Shown one piece after another: positions 7,684-16,443 of a stretch of 64,000 bases of DNA. Each line of letters opens with the position of its first letter. Within the stretch, counting starts at the first letter, position 1. This DNA is from an uncultured Bacteroidia bacterium. Its GTDB lineage: Bacteria > Bacteroidota > Bacteroidia > Bacteroidales > ML635J-15. Position numbers and translations under genes: made by a program. The notes under the pieces were generated by a model. That model ran no database searches. It saw nothing but the letters and a program-made list of their open reading frames with translations, and had not been told where the DNA came from. The stretch spans positions 62,001 to 126,000 of the forward strand of contig CADAXK010000005.1 in NCBI GenBank assembly GCA_902791865.1, read 5' to 3'.

Positions 7684-10600
7684 CTATTCAACAACAATCT
7701 TTCTTGCTGCAACCTTATCTCCAGAGATTATTCTCAAGAAGTAAGTTCCTGCAGACAAATTATTGTCAAAGCTTACTGTCTGTTCGCCATTTGTTGTCTT
7801 TTCGTACAACATAGAACCGCTTACGCCATAAATCTGGAAAGTAACATCACCTTCAAAATCTTCTGAACTAACAGTGAACTGTCCATTGTTTGGATTCGGG
7901 TAGATGCTAAGACCTGCAAATACTTCATCTTCTACAGAATTGGGGAAGAACGAAATCGAAACATTATGGTCTTCGTGAATATCGCGGAAGGTAATTTCGT
8001 TTGATGAATAGTTAGAAATCAAATTTCCATCGATTTCAAGCTGTGAAATATGATATCCAGAGTTTGGAGTTACTCTAAGTGTAACATCAGAACCAACAAC
8101 TACAGAAGTATCTTTTGGTGTAACATTACCACCAGCAGTCATAACTTCAACATGTACATCATAGTATGGTCTAACATCCTTAAACTTAACTGTTATATAC
8201 TGGTTTTCATTAATACTTTCGATTGTATATACACTATCAATAACATATTGAACAGTAGAAACAGTCGGGTACTTCATGATTCCATTAACCATTACTGTAT
8301 CAAGAGCATAGTTCTCATCCGGAGTAAATACTACACGTTGTTCTGTACCTGCCTCAACTATAATGGTTCCTTCAGGATCAACAGTTCCGTGTCCACCCAA
8401 TACCACTGTAGTAATTGTGTGTATTGTAGCTCCAGTAATAGTAATTTCTGCCATGTATTCGTTAAATGCACTTGGATTTGAACATGTTTCTGCAACCCTA
8501 TCAATATGAGTCATATCATCACATTCTGGTGCTCTGAAATTAGTGGTCAACGCGTCACCACCATTTGAACATGAATACAATGTTGTCTTAAACTGATAAC
8601 GTCCAGCAGTTGTGAACATCATGTTGTAATCTACTGTTCTATTTCTACCTGCAACTTCATCAAAAAGACCGAGGGTGAATGCTTCTACATTATAAGTTGT
8701 ATTACCATCTTCCAATACATAGTTCAACATTCCGCGTCCATTTTCAATTATGCTTGTAACGAAATCTTCATCAGTAACATTTACATTGTATGAGAATACA
8801 CCATATCTTGTTGCATCAGCAACAACTGTACTTGTTCCTGTGCTGTCAATGTAAACCATTTCATAACCAACACCACAAAGGTTTTCGTACATACAGTTTG
8901 CATGCATCTTCAAAGAGAAGTCAATGGTATCACCTACTTCATAACTATTAGATAGTCCAACATACTCAACATACGGACCTCTGAACTCTGAAAATTCGCC
9001 AACAATGGTATGATCAGCATCTACTACCAATGTGTAATTGTTACCATCGATACCTTCTGTTGTTGCTTCACCGTCAACTAAAACAGAACCCAATTTGTAA
9101 CCAGCCTCCGGAACGAATGACAATGTAAGGCTTGTACCACATTCAACTTCAGTTTCTGCATCAGAAGCCAAACGTCCATGTTCACCTGCCGATGCTGTTA
9201 CTGTATACCTATAGGTAATAAATTCAACTGATACTGTCGTGTCTCTTGTAACATTTATAGTGTATAAACCTTCGCCATTTGCGTCAAGTGTTGTTCCGTT
9301 TACAGAAACAGTCTCAACATAATGACATTTTTCTGGATTTATTGCAAAAACAAAGTCTTCACCATACAATACCGAGTCTACAACTGCAGAAGTGTGAAGA
9401 TATGAAGAATCAGCATTAACAGGAACAACTATCGTATCGTTATCACCAAGACCTTCGAATGTTACGGCAAACATAGAACCTATATTCGTATCTACAGCGA
9501 AGAAGCCTTTTACAGCATGTACAGCTGTCACATTGGTCAATGTGAAATTATTTCCATTTACACCTGCAGTAACATGAGCATTATCAACAACTACTGAATC
9601 AAGGATATATCCTTCTTCAGGAACAAATGTTATTGTATAATCTATTCCACATTCAACATCGTGAGAAGCAAATCCTTCTGCAACTGCACCGTGCTCACCA
9701 GCTTCAGCGGTTACAGTATAGAAATACTTTGTAAATTCAACAGTTACTGTCGTGTCTGATACAACATTTTCAATCGTATATTGACCTTCAGTTGCAGTAA
9801 GTTCTGTACCGCCAACTGTTACAGAAGCAATTGCTTGCTGGCAGCTTGTAAGTGTTATACCGAATACATAATCTTCGCCCGACGCTACTGAATCAACTCT
9901 TGCGTTTTCAGGAACTGTAACTGTATTGCCTTCTTCCAAACCAACGAAGGTGATTCCGAACATTGTAGGTTCTGGAGTATCGTTATCTTCTTCAAATGTT
10001 ACGCTTACTGTCATATCGCTAGTGATATTGAGTAACGGCAAATCTAATCCAAGCAACTCGTCGTCGTCAAGGACATACGGATTTTCATTAACGACAAGTT
10101 CGTCAATCTTGTATCCATTTTCAGGTGTAATTTCCAAAGACAAGTCATCGCCATGGTTTACAGTAATTACTCCAGCTTCAATTGTAACTGGGTTATCATC
10201 TCCATCAGTTGCTACGATTGTTCCGTGTTCTCCAACTGTAAGAGTAACAGTATGAGTGTTAGGAGTTGTATTTTCCTCAAATGTAATGTGCATAGTGTGG
10301 TTAGCAGTAACAGCCTCGAATGTGTAAACATTATCTTCAATAGCATCTGTTACATCTTCTTCACCTTCTTCATCTTCATCAATTATTGCACTTGCTACTC
10401 TGTAACCAGATTCTGGTGTGATTGTGAAAGCAGGTTCTGCGTTTTCATTTACAGTAACCGATGTTGTAACGGCTTCACCATTGTATGTTACTGTTCCGTG
10501 TTCACCAATAGTAAATGTAATGGTGTAGGTTGTTGGTATTGCTTCTGCCTCAAATGTTGCTGCAATAGTGTGGTTTGCTGTAACATTTGTGAATGTGTAA

Positions 10601-11319
10601 ACACCATTTTCAAGTGCGTCTGTAACATTGGTTTCGCCATCAACAATTACGCTTACCAAATTGTAATGTTCGCTGGCTGCAATTGTGAAAGACTGGTCTG
10701 CTCCTTCGTTTACTGTCTGCGCTCCAGATGGAGTAATCGACCCTCCTTCACCTGCTGTTGCTGTAATTGTATAAGTGATAGCCTCAAATGTTGCTGCAAT
10801 AGTATGGTTTGCTGTAACATTTTCGAATGTGTAAACGCCGTTTTCAAGTGCGTCTGTAACATTGGTTTCGCCATCAACAATTACGCTTACCAAATTATAA
10901 TGTTCGCTGGCTGCAATTGTGAAAGACTGGTCTGCTCCTTCGTTTACTGTCTGCGCTCCAGATGGAGTAATCGACCCTCCTTCACCGGCTGTTGCCGTAA
11001 TCGTATAGGTGATTGCTTCAAATGTTGCTGCAATTGTATGGTTTGCTGTAACATTTTCGAATGTGTAAACGCCGTTTTCAAGTGCGTCTGTAACATTGGT
11101 TTCGCCATCAACTATTACACTTACCAATCTGTTGTGTTCGTTGGCTGTGATAGTGAAAGACTGAGACTCTCCAGAGTCAACGGTTACTATACCGTATTCA
11201 TCTCCAGCGGGGATAATTGTTCCTCCTCCTACTACGCTAACAGCGATTTCATAATTCTGGGCATTAGCGAATGCCGATAGCAGCAATGCCACACAAATTA
11301 AAATAAAACTTCTTCTCAT
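7684..11319 (-). CDS. Large surface protein with InlB B-like repeats and T9SS sorting domain
   Basis: 1211 residues. The signal peptide (MRRSFILICVALLLSAFANA) is followed by about eight divergent InlB-B/Listeria-Bacteroides type repeats. Each has a strand pattern like YTITATAGEGGSITPSG, then a GxSxSFTI-like strand and VTANHTIAATFE. Three near the N-terminus are nearly identical with a 78-residue period. A non-repeat segment (about 800-960) with several cysteines is followed by two more repeats. The last about 75 residues (LSIYPNPNNGQFTV.. GTYFLRIISGDKVAARKIVV) are a type A T9SS sorting domain, so it should be secreted and attached to the surface. An adhesin-like role is inferred; no catalytic domain is seen. 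Confidence 0.88.
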   Translation of the reverse strand: MRRSFILICVALLLSAFANAQNYEIAVSVVGGGTIIPAGDEYGIVTVDSGESQSFTITANEHNRLVSVIVDGETNVTDALENGVYTFENVTANHTIAATFEAITYTITATAGEGGSITPSGAQTVNEGADQSFTIAASEHYNLVSVIVDGETNVTDALENGVYTFENVTANHTIAATFEAITYTITATAGEGGSITPSGAQTVNEGADQSFTIAASEHYNLVSVIVDGETNVTDALENGVYTFTNVTANHTIAATFEAEAIPTTYTITFTIGEHGTVTYNGEAVTTSVTVNENAEPAFTITPESGYRVASAIIDEDEEGEEDVTDAIEDNVYTFEAVTANHTMHITFEENTTPNTHTVTLTVGEHGTIVATDGDDNPVTIEAGVITVNHGDDLSLEITPENGYKIDELVVNENPYVLDDDELLGLDLPLLNITSDMTVSVTFEEDNDTPEPTMFGITFVGLEEGNTVTVPENARVDSVASGEDYVFGITLTSCQQAIASVTVGGTELTATEGQYTIENVVSDTTVTVEFTKYFYTVTAEAGEHGAVAEGFASHDVECGIDYTITFVPEEGYILDSVVVDNAHVTAGVNGNNFTLTNVTAVHAVKGFFAVDTNIGSMFAVTFEGLGDNDTIVVPVNADSSYLHTSAVVDSVLYGEDFVFAINPEKCHYVETVSVNGTTLDANGEGLYTINVTRDTTVSVEFITYRYTVTASAGEHGRLASDAETEVECGTSLTLSFVPEAGYKLGSVLVDGEATTEGIDGNNYTLVVDADHTIVGEFSEFRGPYVEYVGLSNSYEVGDTIDFSLKMHANCMYENLCGVGYEMVYIDSTGTSTVVADATRYGVFSYNVNVTDEDFVTSIIENGRGMLNYVLEDGNTTYNVEAFTLGLFDEVAGRNRTVDYNMMFTTAGRYQFKTTLYSCSNGGDALTTNFRAPECDDMTHIDRVAETCSNPSAFNEYMAEITITGATIHTITTVVLGGHGTVDPEGTIIVEAGTEQRVVFTPDENYALDTVMVNGIMKYPTVSTVQYVIDSVYTIESINENQYITVKFKDVRPYYDVHVEVMTAGGNVTPKDTSVVVGSDVTLRVTPNSGYHISQLEIDGNLISNYSSNEITFRDIHEDHNVSISFFPNSVEDEVFAGLSIYPNPNNGQFTVSSEDFEGDVTFQIYGVSGSMLYEKTTNGEQTVSFDNNLSAGTYFLRIISGDKVAARKIVVE
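10547..11250 (-). repeat. Three tandem 234-bp coding repeats
   Basis: Units begin at 10547, 10781 and 11015, exactly 234 bases (78 codons) apart. The first two are nearly identical at DNA level and the third is more diverged toward the 5' end of the gene. They encode copies of the ITYTITATAGEGG..ANHTIAATFEA module. Confidence 0.9.
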
Positions 11320-11320
11320 A

Positions 11321-11592
11321 ACAATTCTGAAAAATCGAAGACATAAATTTCTTGAGAACGCGCACCGTCCTCGGTTAAATGCACGCTCATCCTTAATTTA
11401 CAATTATTTTCTAAATATCTGTTATACATAAATTTATAACCACAATCTTTTGCAACAAGGCTATAATCTCCTTCTATACAAAAAACCAGACAAAGAAAAT
11501 ACTTTTTATTGACAATGCAAAAAAATTATTAAGTGTTTCAAATAATTTTGTTAACAACACTATTATCAGCACAATCACACATATAAAATAAA
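11321..11592. other. Intergenic region upstream of the repeat surface protein gene
   Basis: About 270 bases between the repeat surface protein gene (start 11319) and the DPP IV terminator. It holds the unmarked promoter of the minus-strand gene; the best guess is a TTG near 11455 with a TAAATTTA-like box near 11430, one base off consensus. A GC-richer patch at 11355-11395 is not explained. No small ORF with a signal or good start was seen. Confidence 0.4.
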
Positions 11593-11620
11593 AAGGGCTA
11601 CCGTATTCTCGGCAGCCCTT
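11593..11620 (-). terminator. Terminator of the DPP IV gene
   Basis: Stem AGGGCTaCCG / CGGcAGCCCT with a six-base loop, followed on the minus strand by TTTTTATTTTATAT. It starts 18 bases past the DPP IV stop. Confidence 0.8.
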
Positions 11621-11637
11621 AAAATCACACTTTTTTA

Positions 11638-13791
11638 TTATTTCAAATGATCATCGAAGTATCTTGTAATCGTTCTCATAAGATGCACCCTATCCAATCC
11701 ACGGACATTGTGTTCGTGGTTGGGATATACAAAGTAATCCACAAGGATCTTCTTTTCGATGCACTTGTTGAGGAACTGCAAACTGTGCTGCCAAACCACA
11801 ACCGGATCGATGCATCCATGGATAATCATCAAACGACCTTTCAGTTTGTCGGCCTTGTTGAGCAGACTAGCCTTCTCGTAACCTTCGGGGTTTTCCTGAG
11901 GTGTATCCATATAGCGCTCGCCGTACATTACTTCGTAGTATTTCCAGTCGATAACTGGCCCGCCTGCCACACCGACCTTGAAAATGTCGGCGCAGTCGGT
12001 CATAAGAGTCGTAGTCATAAAACCGCCGAAGCTCCATCCGTGAACACCAAGCCTATCCATATCTACGTAACCAAGCGATTTAAGGAACTCAACACCAGTC
12101 ATCTGGTCGCGAGTCTCAATAGTACCGAGTTGCCTGTGTATACAACTTTCGAACTCAAATCCACGGTTTGCAGAACCTCTGTTATCGAGAGTGAACATAA
12201 CATAGCCCTCCTGAGCCATATACATGTCCCAACCTGCCGCACCGCCGAAACGAGAATTGGTAATCATTTGGGCATGAGGTCCTCCATATACATATACTAT
12301 TGCCGGATATTTCTTGTTCGGATCAAAGTCCGGAGGCGTAATAAGACGATAGTACAGGTCGGTCTTACCGTCATCGGCCTTGATTGTTCCAATCTTCAAG
12401 GTTGGCATCTTGTATTTGGCAAGTGGATTTTCTGCCGTCAGCAATGTTGAGATTGCCTTCCCTGTAGATGTCTGGTATAGGATATATTCGCGCGGTACGG
12501 TTGTCGATTCATACGCATCGACCAGATATTCGCCATCGCCGGAAAGTATAGCATCATGCTTTCCGCTATTGCCCGAAATCAAAGTCATATTACCAGTTGC
12601 AATGTTCACCTTGTATATTGTAAAATCAATAGGAGTTTCCTTGTTAGCGTTAATAATCAAGTCCTGATTTTTGTTTGCAAAGCCGTATATTTCCTGCACT
12701 TCGAATTCGCCTTTTGTAATCTGCGAAATCTGCTTGCCATCTATATTATATAGGTATAGGTGCCAGAAGCCGTCCTTGCGCGACCAATAGATGAATTTTT
12801 CGGGGTCGTTGGGCAAGAATGTGAGCGGATGCTGAGGCTCTACATATCGGTCGTTCTTCTCCTCGAACAAAAGTTTTTCAAACTTACCTGTTGTAGCATT
12901 GTAGCGACGCATCTGCAAATGGTTCTGCTCGCGATTTAGCACACCGACATAAATCGACTTCTCGTCGGGGCTCCAAGTTACCATAGTAAGAAACTGGTCT
13001 TTGGGACCATCAACATCGAGATAAATTATCTTCTGCGTTTTCATGTCGAATACACCGACAGTCACCTCCTCGCTATCCATGCCTGCCATACAATACTTTT
13101 CCGGTTTCAACTTTGCCACACGCTCGTTGACATCAACAATCGGGTAATCCGAAACCTTGCTGTTGTCCTTGCGATAGAATGCCAAATAGTTACCATTTGG
13201 AGACCAGAAAATTCCACCGTCGATACCGAACTCGTTGCGATGAACGGTCTGACCATAAACGATATTGCTATCCTTTTCGTCACTTACCTTTATAATCTTA
13301 CTGCCCGACCTTATGAGAAGATTGTTGTCAACAGTATATGCAATACTTGAATTTGCAGCACAATAGGTTGCATTCTCAACGTCATCGTCGCACCTTGCCG
13401 CCGATTTGATTTTCTTCTTTACGACATCGAATATACAAACTGAATTACCTACATGGATTTCCATTTCGCTCTTCGACAGCCATTTGTAATCCGGATACGA
13501 CATCACTGGAGTAATGTCGTTACTCTTTAATTCGGCAACCAATTCTTCAAGAGCAAACAAAGTAGTTGTTTTTTTCTTGTCAAAAGAAAACTCTACGAGA
13601 TTACGCCCATCCCACTTTGTACAGGTTTTTGTATCGGGACGTATTTGTATTCCATAAATCATTTCGGGGTATAAATTGCGCCATACTCCGACTACCGCAT
13701 CGTCAATTGTTAAAGTTTTTGTCTGAGCCCCCACATAAAACGGCAACACACATAGAATTGCCGAAAGCAATAAAATTATTCTTCTTATCAT
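11638..13791 (-). CDS. Dipeptidyl peptidase IV (S9B family), exported
   Basis: 717 residues from the ATG at 13791; a longer TTG start at 13815 is part of the -7 box. The signal peptide (MIRRIILLLSAILCVLPFYVGAQ) leads to an N-terminal DPP IV beta-propeller (about 40-470) and then an alpha/beta hydrolase domain. The catalytic Ser is in HGWSFGGF (about 587), Asp in IHGCIDPVV (about 662) and His in YPNHEHNV (about 694). By family it removes X-Pro (or X-Ala) dipeptides from peptide N-termini, here in the periplasm or at the surface. The gene stands alone with promoter and terminator. With the lysyl endopeptidase and the M49 enzyme it fits peptide use. Confidence 0.93.
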   Translation of the reverse strand: MIRRIILLLSAILCVLPFYVGAQTKTLTIDDAVVGVWRNLYPEMIYGIQIRPDTKTCTKWDGRNLVEFSFDKKKTTTLFALEELVAELKSNDITPVMSYPDYKWLSKSEMEIHVGNSVCIFDVVKKKIKSAARCDDDVENATYCAANSSIAYTVDNNLLIRSGSKIIKVSDEKDSNIVYGQTVHRNEFGIDGGIFWSPNGNYLAFYRKDNSKVSDYPIVDVNERVAKLKPEKYCMAGMDSEEVTVGVFDMKTQKIIYLDVDGPKDQFLTMVTWSPDEKSIYVGVLNREQNHLQMRRYNATTGKFEKLLFEEKNDRYVEPQHPLTFLPNDPEKFIYWSRKDGFWHLYLYNIDGKQISQITKGEFEVQEIYGFANKNQDLIINANKETPIDFTIYKVNIATGNMTLISGNSGKHDAILSGDGEYLVDAYESTTVPREYILYQTSTGKAISTLLTAENPLAKYKMPTLKIGTIKADDGKTDLYYRLITPPDFDPNKKYPAIVYVYGGPHAQMITNSRFGGAAGWDMYMAQEGYVMFTLDNRGSANRGFEFESCIHRQLGTIETRDQMTGVEFLKSLGYVDMDRLGVHGWSFGGFMTTTLMTDCADIFKVGVAGGPVIDWKYYEVMYGERYMDTPQENPEGYEKASLLNKADKLKGRLMIIHGCIDPVVVWQHSLQFLNKCIEKKILVDYFVYPNHEHNVRGLDRVHLMRTITRYFDDHLK

Positions 13792-13812
13792 ATCCTTATT
13801 ATTTTTATGCGA

Positions 13813-13844
13813 CAAAAATAAGGAATGCCACGCGTTACAACAAA
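13813..13844 (-). promoter_or_regulatory. Promoter of the DPP IV gene
   Basis: TTTG (13844-13841), 20 bases, TATTTTTG (13820-13813) on the minus strand. It fixes the start codon as the ATG at 13791, about 22 bases downstream. Confidence 0.8.
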
Positions 13845-14055
13845 CATATTATATATTTTTTAACACAATAAACGCACGAATCGCGCTTTCACGCAATTAG
13901 TACAAATAGCAAACAAGCTAAAAAGACATCGTGCAAAAGAATTACACAGAAAAACCAAAAGAATTACACTACCGCACATCTATCAGGTTTACAATAACTT
14001 ACACTCACATGCAACAAAACAACCAAATATATAGCAAAAACTTTTTCAACAAACC
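13845..14055. other. AT-rich gap between divergent genes
   Basis: About 210 bases between the divergent DPP IV and 14160 promoters. The region is A/T rich. No ORF, hairpin or repeat that I can support was seen. Confidence 0.5.
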
Positions 14056-14086
14056 ATTGTTAATTAAAATAAAAGCCATACCTTTG
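14056..14086 (+). promoter_or_regulatory. Promoter upstream of the exported 168-residue protein
   Basis: ATTG (14056-14059), 19 bases, TACCTTTG (14079-14086). The -33 box has one mismatch; the -7 box is perfect. Transcription should begin near 14092. Confidence 0.7.
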
Positions 14087-14117
14087 CAGCGATTGTTTTT
14101 GAGTAAGAGTTTTGTGT

Positions 14118-14145
14118 ATGGGTATTGCTTGATACCCATTTTTTT
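14118..14145 (+). terminator. Terminator-like hairpin in the leader of the 14160 gene
   Basis: ATGGGTAT (14118-14125), loop TGCTTG, ATACCCAT (14132-14139), then a run of seven T. It lies between the promoter and the ATG at 14160, so it could end a short RNA of about 55 bases or act as an attenuator. Confidence 0.6.
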
Positions 14146-14159
14146 ATTAACCTTGCAAA

Positions 14160-14666
14160 ATGAAAAAAGCATTTCAAATATTCCTTGCCGTTGCATCTGC
14201 AATCATTTTATCTGCACCAGCATTCGCACAAAACGATACTGCAAATCAACGCATTAACTTACGGAAGATATCAGCAAGCATCATCCCGCCAAAACATTTT
14301 GTATACGATTCAATAACAGAAAAGATTTCACATCCAGGCTCATTGGCTACAATACAGATAAACGAAGTCAGGAATCGCAACTACAAAAAAATCACAGCAG
14401 CCATAACAGAAAAGTATATGGCGTCACAAGGATTTGAGCTTCTCGAAAGGAAGAATACGAAAATGCAAGACAATAGCGATGCAATAATATTCAGATGCAG
14501 GTTCAAATCTCACGACGACAAGGGCAACGAAATGGACTTCATAAGGTTAATGCTTTTCTTCGGAACAGAAAACACAATATGGGTCACCGCCGATTTTCCC
14601 GAATGCATGGAAAACCTCATAGAAAGCGCAATAACCAATAGCATCACAACAATCATTAAAAATTAA
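14160..14666 (+). CDS. Exported protein of unknown function
   Basis: 168 residues with a clear signal peptide (MKKAFQIFLAVASAIILSAPAFAQ). The mature part is a mix of helix and strand (HFVYDSITEKISHPGSLATIQINEV, MDFIRLMLFFGTENTIWVTADFP) ending in a helix near ESAITNSITTIIKN. I do not recognise a family; its size and strand pattern recall small periplasmic domains, without proof. The upstream promoter and leader hairpin suggest regulated expression. It is followed by the PorP/SprF gene, which has its own promoter. Confidence 0.75.
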   Translation: MKKAFQIFLAVASAIILSAPAFAQNDTANQRINLRKISASIIPPKHFVYDSITEKISHPGSLATIQINEVRNRNYKKITAAITEKYMASQGFELLERKNTKMQDNSDAIIFRCRFKSHDDKGNEMDFIRLMLFFGTENTIWVTADFPECMENLIESAITNSITTIIKN

Positions 14667-14742
14667 TTTTGCGCTTTTTAAACTAATACTCAGCGACATA
14701 CGCAGGAAGCGCACAAAAAATTTAACATTTTTTTATTAAATG

Positions 14743-14773
14743 TTTGTTTGTATTGAAATAATAGTTAAATTTG
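14743..14773 (+). promoter_or_regulatory. Promoter of the PorP/SprF gene
   Basis: TTTG (14743-14746), 19 bases, TAAATTTG (14766-14773), a perfect match to the Bacteroidota consensus, 33 bases before the ATG at 14807. Confidence 0.85.
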
Positions 14774-14806
14774 CACCTAGGACTAAAACCCTAAACATTG
14801 AAGATT

Positions 14807-15757
14807 ATGAGTAAAGAGTTTAGAAAGAAGTTAATTGTAGTTGCAATAGCAATATTCCTGTGTAACAGTGCATTATTCGCCCAGCAACTACCATTGTTCA
14901 GCCAGTACATGATGAACGATTTCTACATAAACCCAGCAGTTGCAGGTACTAAGGATTACGCTCCAATAGTCATTGGCGTACACAAACAATGGGTAGGAAT
15001 GAAAGAAGCTCCATCAACACAGACCTTATCAGGACACACATCCCTATACCATAAACAAATGGGTTTGGGTGGTATACTTTTCCATGACAAGTATGGACCT
15101 TCAAGCGAAATAGGATTCAAGGCAATATACTCCTACATTTTTAGGATAACAAGGCACGACAATATATCACTTGGTCTGTCAGCCGAATGTTACCAATACA
15201 AACTTGACCAGAGAAACTTCGATCCGACATGGTACGACGATCCATCGCTTACCTATTTGATTGAAAAGACAATAATTCCTGATGCATCGTTTGGTGTTTA
15301 TGCTTTCGGTACTGGTCCTGGCAGACACTACTACGCTAGTGTTACTGTTGCCAATCTGTTCCAGTCGAAGATGAAGGTGAACCAGAACATTAAAGAAAAC
15401 AAAATGGTTAGACACTATTTTATTTTCGGTGGTTACAAGTTTGAATTCAAGAAAAACAGAAAGACCGTAGATTTCGAACTCGAACCATCTGTCATGATTA
15501 AGACTACCGAAAAGACATTGCCACAGTTCGACATCAACCTCAAGTTCTTCATCAAGCAAGACTACTGGTTTGGCGTTTCGGTTCGTCCTGGTGACTCATT
15601 TATCGCAAACGTTGGTGTAAAGTACAAACAATATTACTTCGGATACGCCTACGACGTAACATTCAGCGATTTGTCTAACTACACCTGGGGATCTCAAGAA
15701 TTTATCTTCGGTGTAAACATTGGCGAAAATGCACGTAAGCATCGTAGCTTCTTCTAG
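14807..15757 (+). CDS. PorP/SprF family type IX secretion outer-membrane protein
   Basis: 316 residues from the ATG at 14807; an upstream in-frame TTG at 14798 is less likely. The signal peptide ends near CNSALFAQQ. The family hallmark follows (QLPLFSQYMMNDFYINPAVAGT), then HKQWVGMKEAPSTQTLSGH, GGILFHDKYGP and a series of barrel strands ending in QEFIFGVNIGE. Known members (PorP, SprF) sit in the outer membrane and work with the T9SS in secretion or attachment of cargo. It stands alone, not beside other T9SS core genes, so it may be a cargo-specific paralogue. A strong bidirectional terminator follows. Confidence 0.92.
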   Translation: MSKEFRKKLIVVAIAIFLCNSALFAQQLPLFSQYMMNDFYINPAVAGTKDYAPIVIGVHKQWVGMKEAPSTQTLSGHTSLYHKQMGLGGILFHDKYGPSSEIGFKAIYSYIFRITRHDNISLGLSAECYQYKLDQRNFDPTWYDDPSLTYLIEKTIIPDASFGVYAFGTGPGRHYYASVTVANLFQSKMKVNQNIKENKMVRHYFIFGGYKFEFKKNRKTVDFELEPSVMIKTTEKTLPQFDINLKFFIKQDYWFGVSVRPGDSFIANVGVKYKQYYFGYAYDVTFSDLSNYTWGSQEFIFGVNIGENARKHRSFF

Positions 15758-15775
15758 AAAATTCTAAAACAAAAT

Positions 15776-15803
15776 AAAAAAGCACCCGTTTGGGTGCTTT
15801 TTT
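15776..15803. terminator. Bidirectional terminator between PorP/SprF gene and engB
   Basis: AAAAAAGCACCC pairs with GGGTGCTTTTTT around GTTT. A and T runs flank it, so it can serve both converging genes. Confidence 0.9.
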
Positions 15804-15825
15804 ATTTTATGAACAGTTTCCAAAA

Positions 15826-16425
15826 TCAAGCAAGGCTATTAATTATGTTTTGTATGTAGTCGAGAATCTCGTCTTGCCCCATTTTGCTAACAGCAGAACT
15901 TACTAGTATATCAGGAAGAGTCTCCCATGTCTGGAGAAGATGTTCCTTATATGCATCAATCTTAGATGCCAATACATTTGTTCCTATTTTGTCTGATTTT
16001 GTAAAAATTATTGTAAACGGAACTCTATTTGCCCCAAGCCAATTAATAAATTCAACATCAATCTGTTGTGGCTCAAGACGGCAATCCACTAGCACAAAAA
16101 TATTGACTAAATTCTGACGATTTAGAATATATCCCTCAATCATCTTACGAAAAACCTCGCGTTGCGATTTCGAGACCTTTGCATAGCCATACCCAGGCAA
16201 ATCGACAAGATACCACGAATTATTTATCACAAAGTGATTTATTTTCTGTGTTTTGCCAGGACTTGCCGAAGTTTTTGCCAGCTTCGAATTGGATGTAAGC
16301 ATGTTTATGAGCGACGACTTACCGACATTTGAACGCCCGATGAAAGCAAATTCTGGCATATCGGGCTTAGGGCATTTGCGAAAGTCATCGTTTGACATGA
16401 GATATTGTGCTGTTTTTATCTGCAT
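15826..16425 (-). CDS. engB: Ribosome biogenesis GTP-binding protein EngB (YsxC/YihA)
   Basis: 199 residues from the ATG at 16425; the TTG at 16431 is not needed. It is a small GTPase for assembly of the large ribosomal subunit. G1 [13 protein letters not shown]2 region [16 protein letters not shown]3 DLPGYG, G4 FTKSDK and G5 VSSAVSK are all present. It begins 18 bases after the stop of the thioredoxin-like gene and may be co-transcribed with it. Confidence 0.97.
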   Translation of the reverse strand: MQIKTAQYLMSNDDFRKCPKPDMPEFAFIGRSNVGKSSLINMLTSNSKLAKTSASPGKTQKINHFVINNSWYLVDLPGYGYAKVSKSQREVFRKMIEGYILNRQNLVNIFVLVDCRLEPQQIDVEFINWLGANRVPFTIIFTKSDKIGTNVLASKIDAYKEHLLQTWETLPDILVSSAVSKMGQDEILDYIQNIINSLA

Positions 16426-16443
16426 AAACAAAAAAGTTGAAAG

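Noticed and set aside
10153..11280. 375-codon cysteine-rich plus-strand frame
   Set aside because: It is the mirror of the repeat surface protein; the cysteine-rich repeats arise from reading its threonine/alanine codons backwards.
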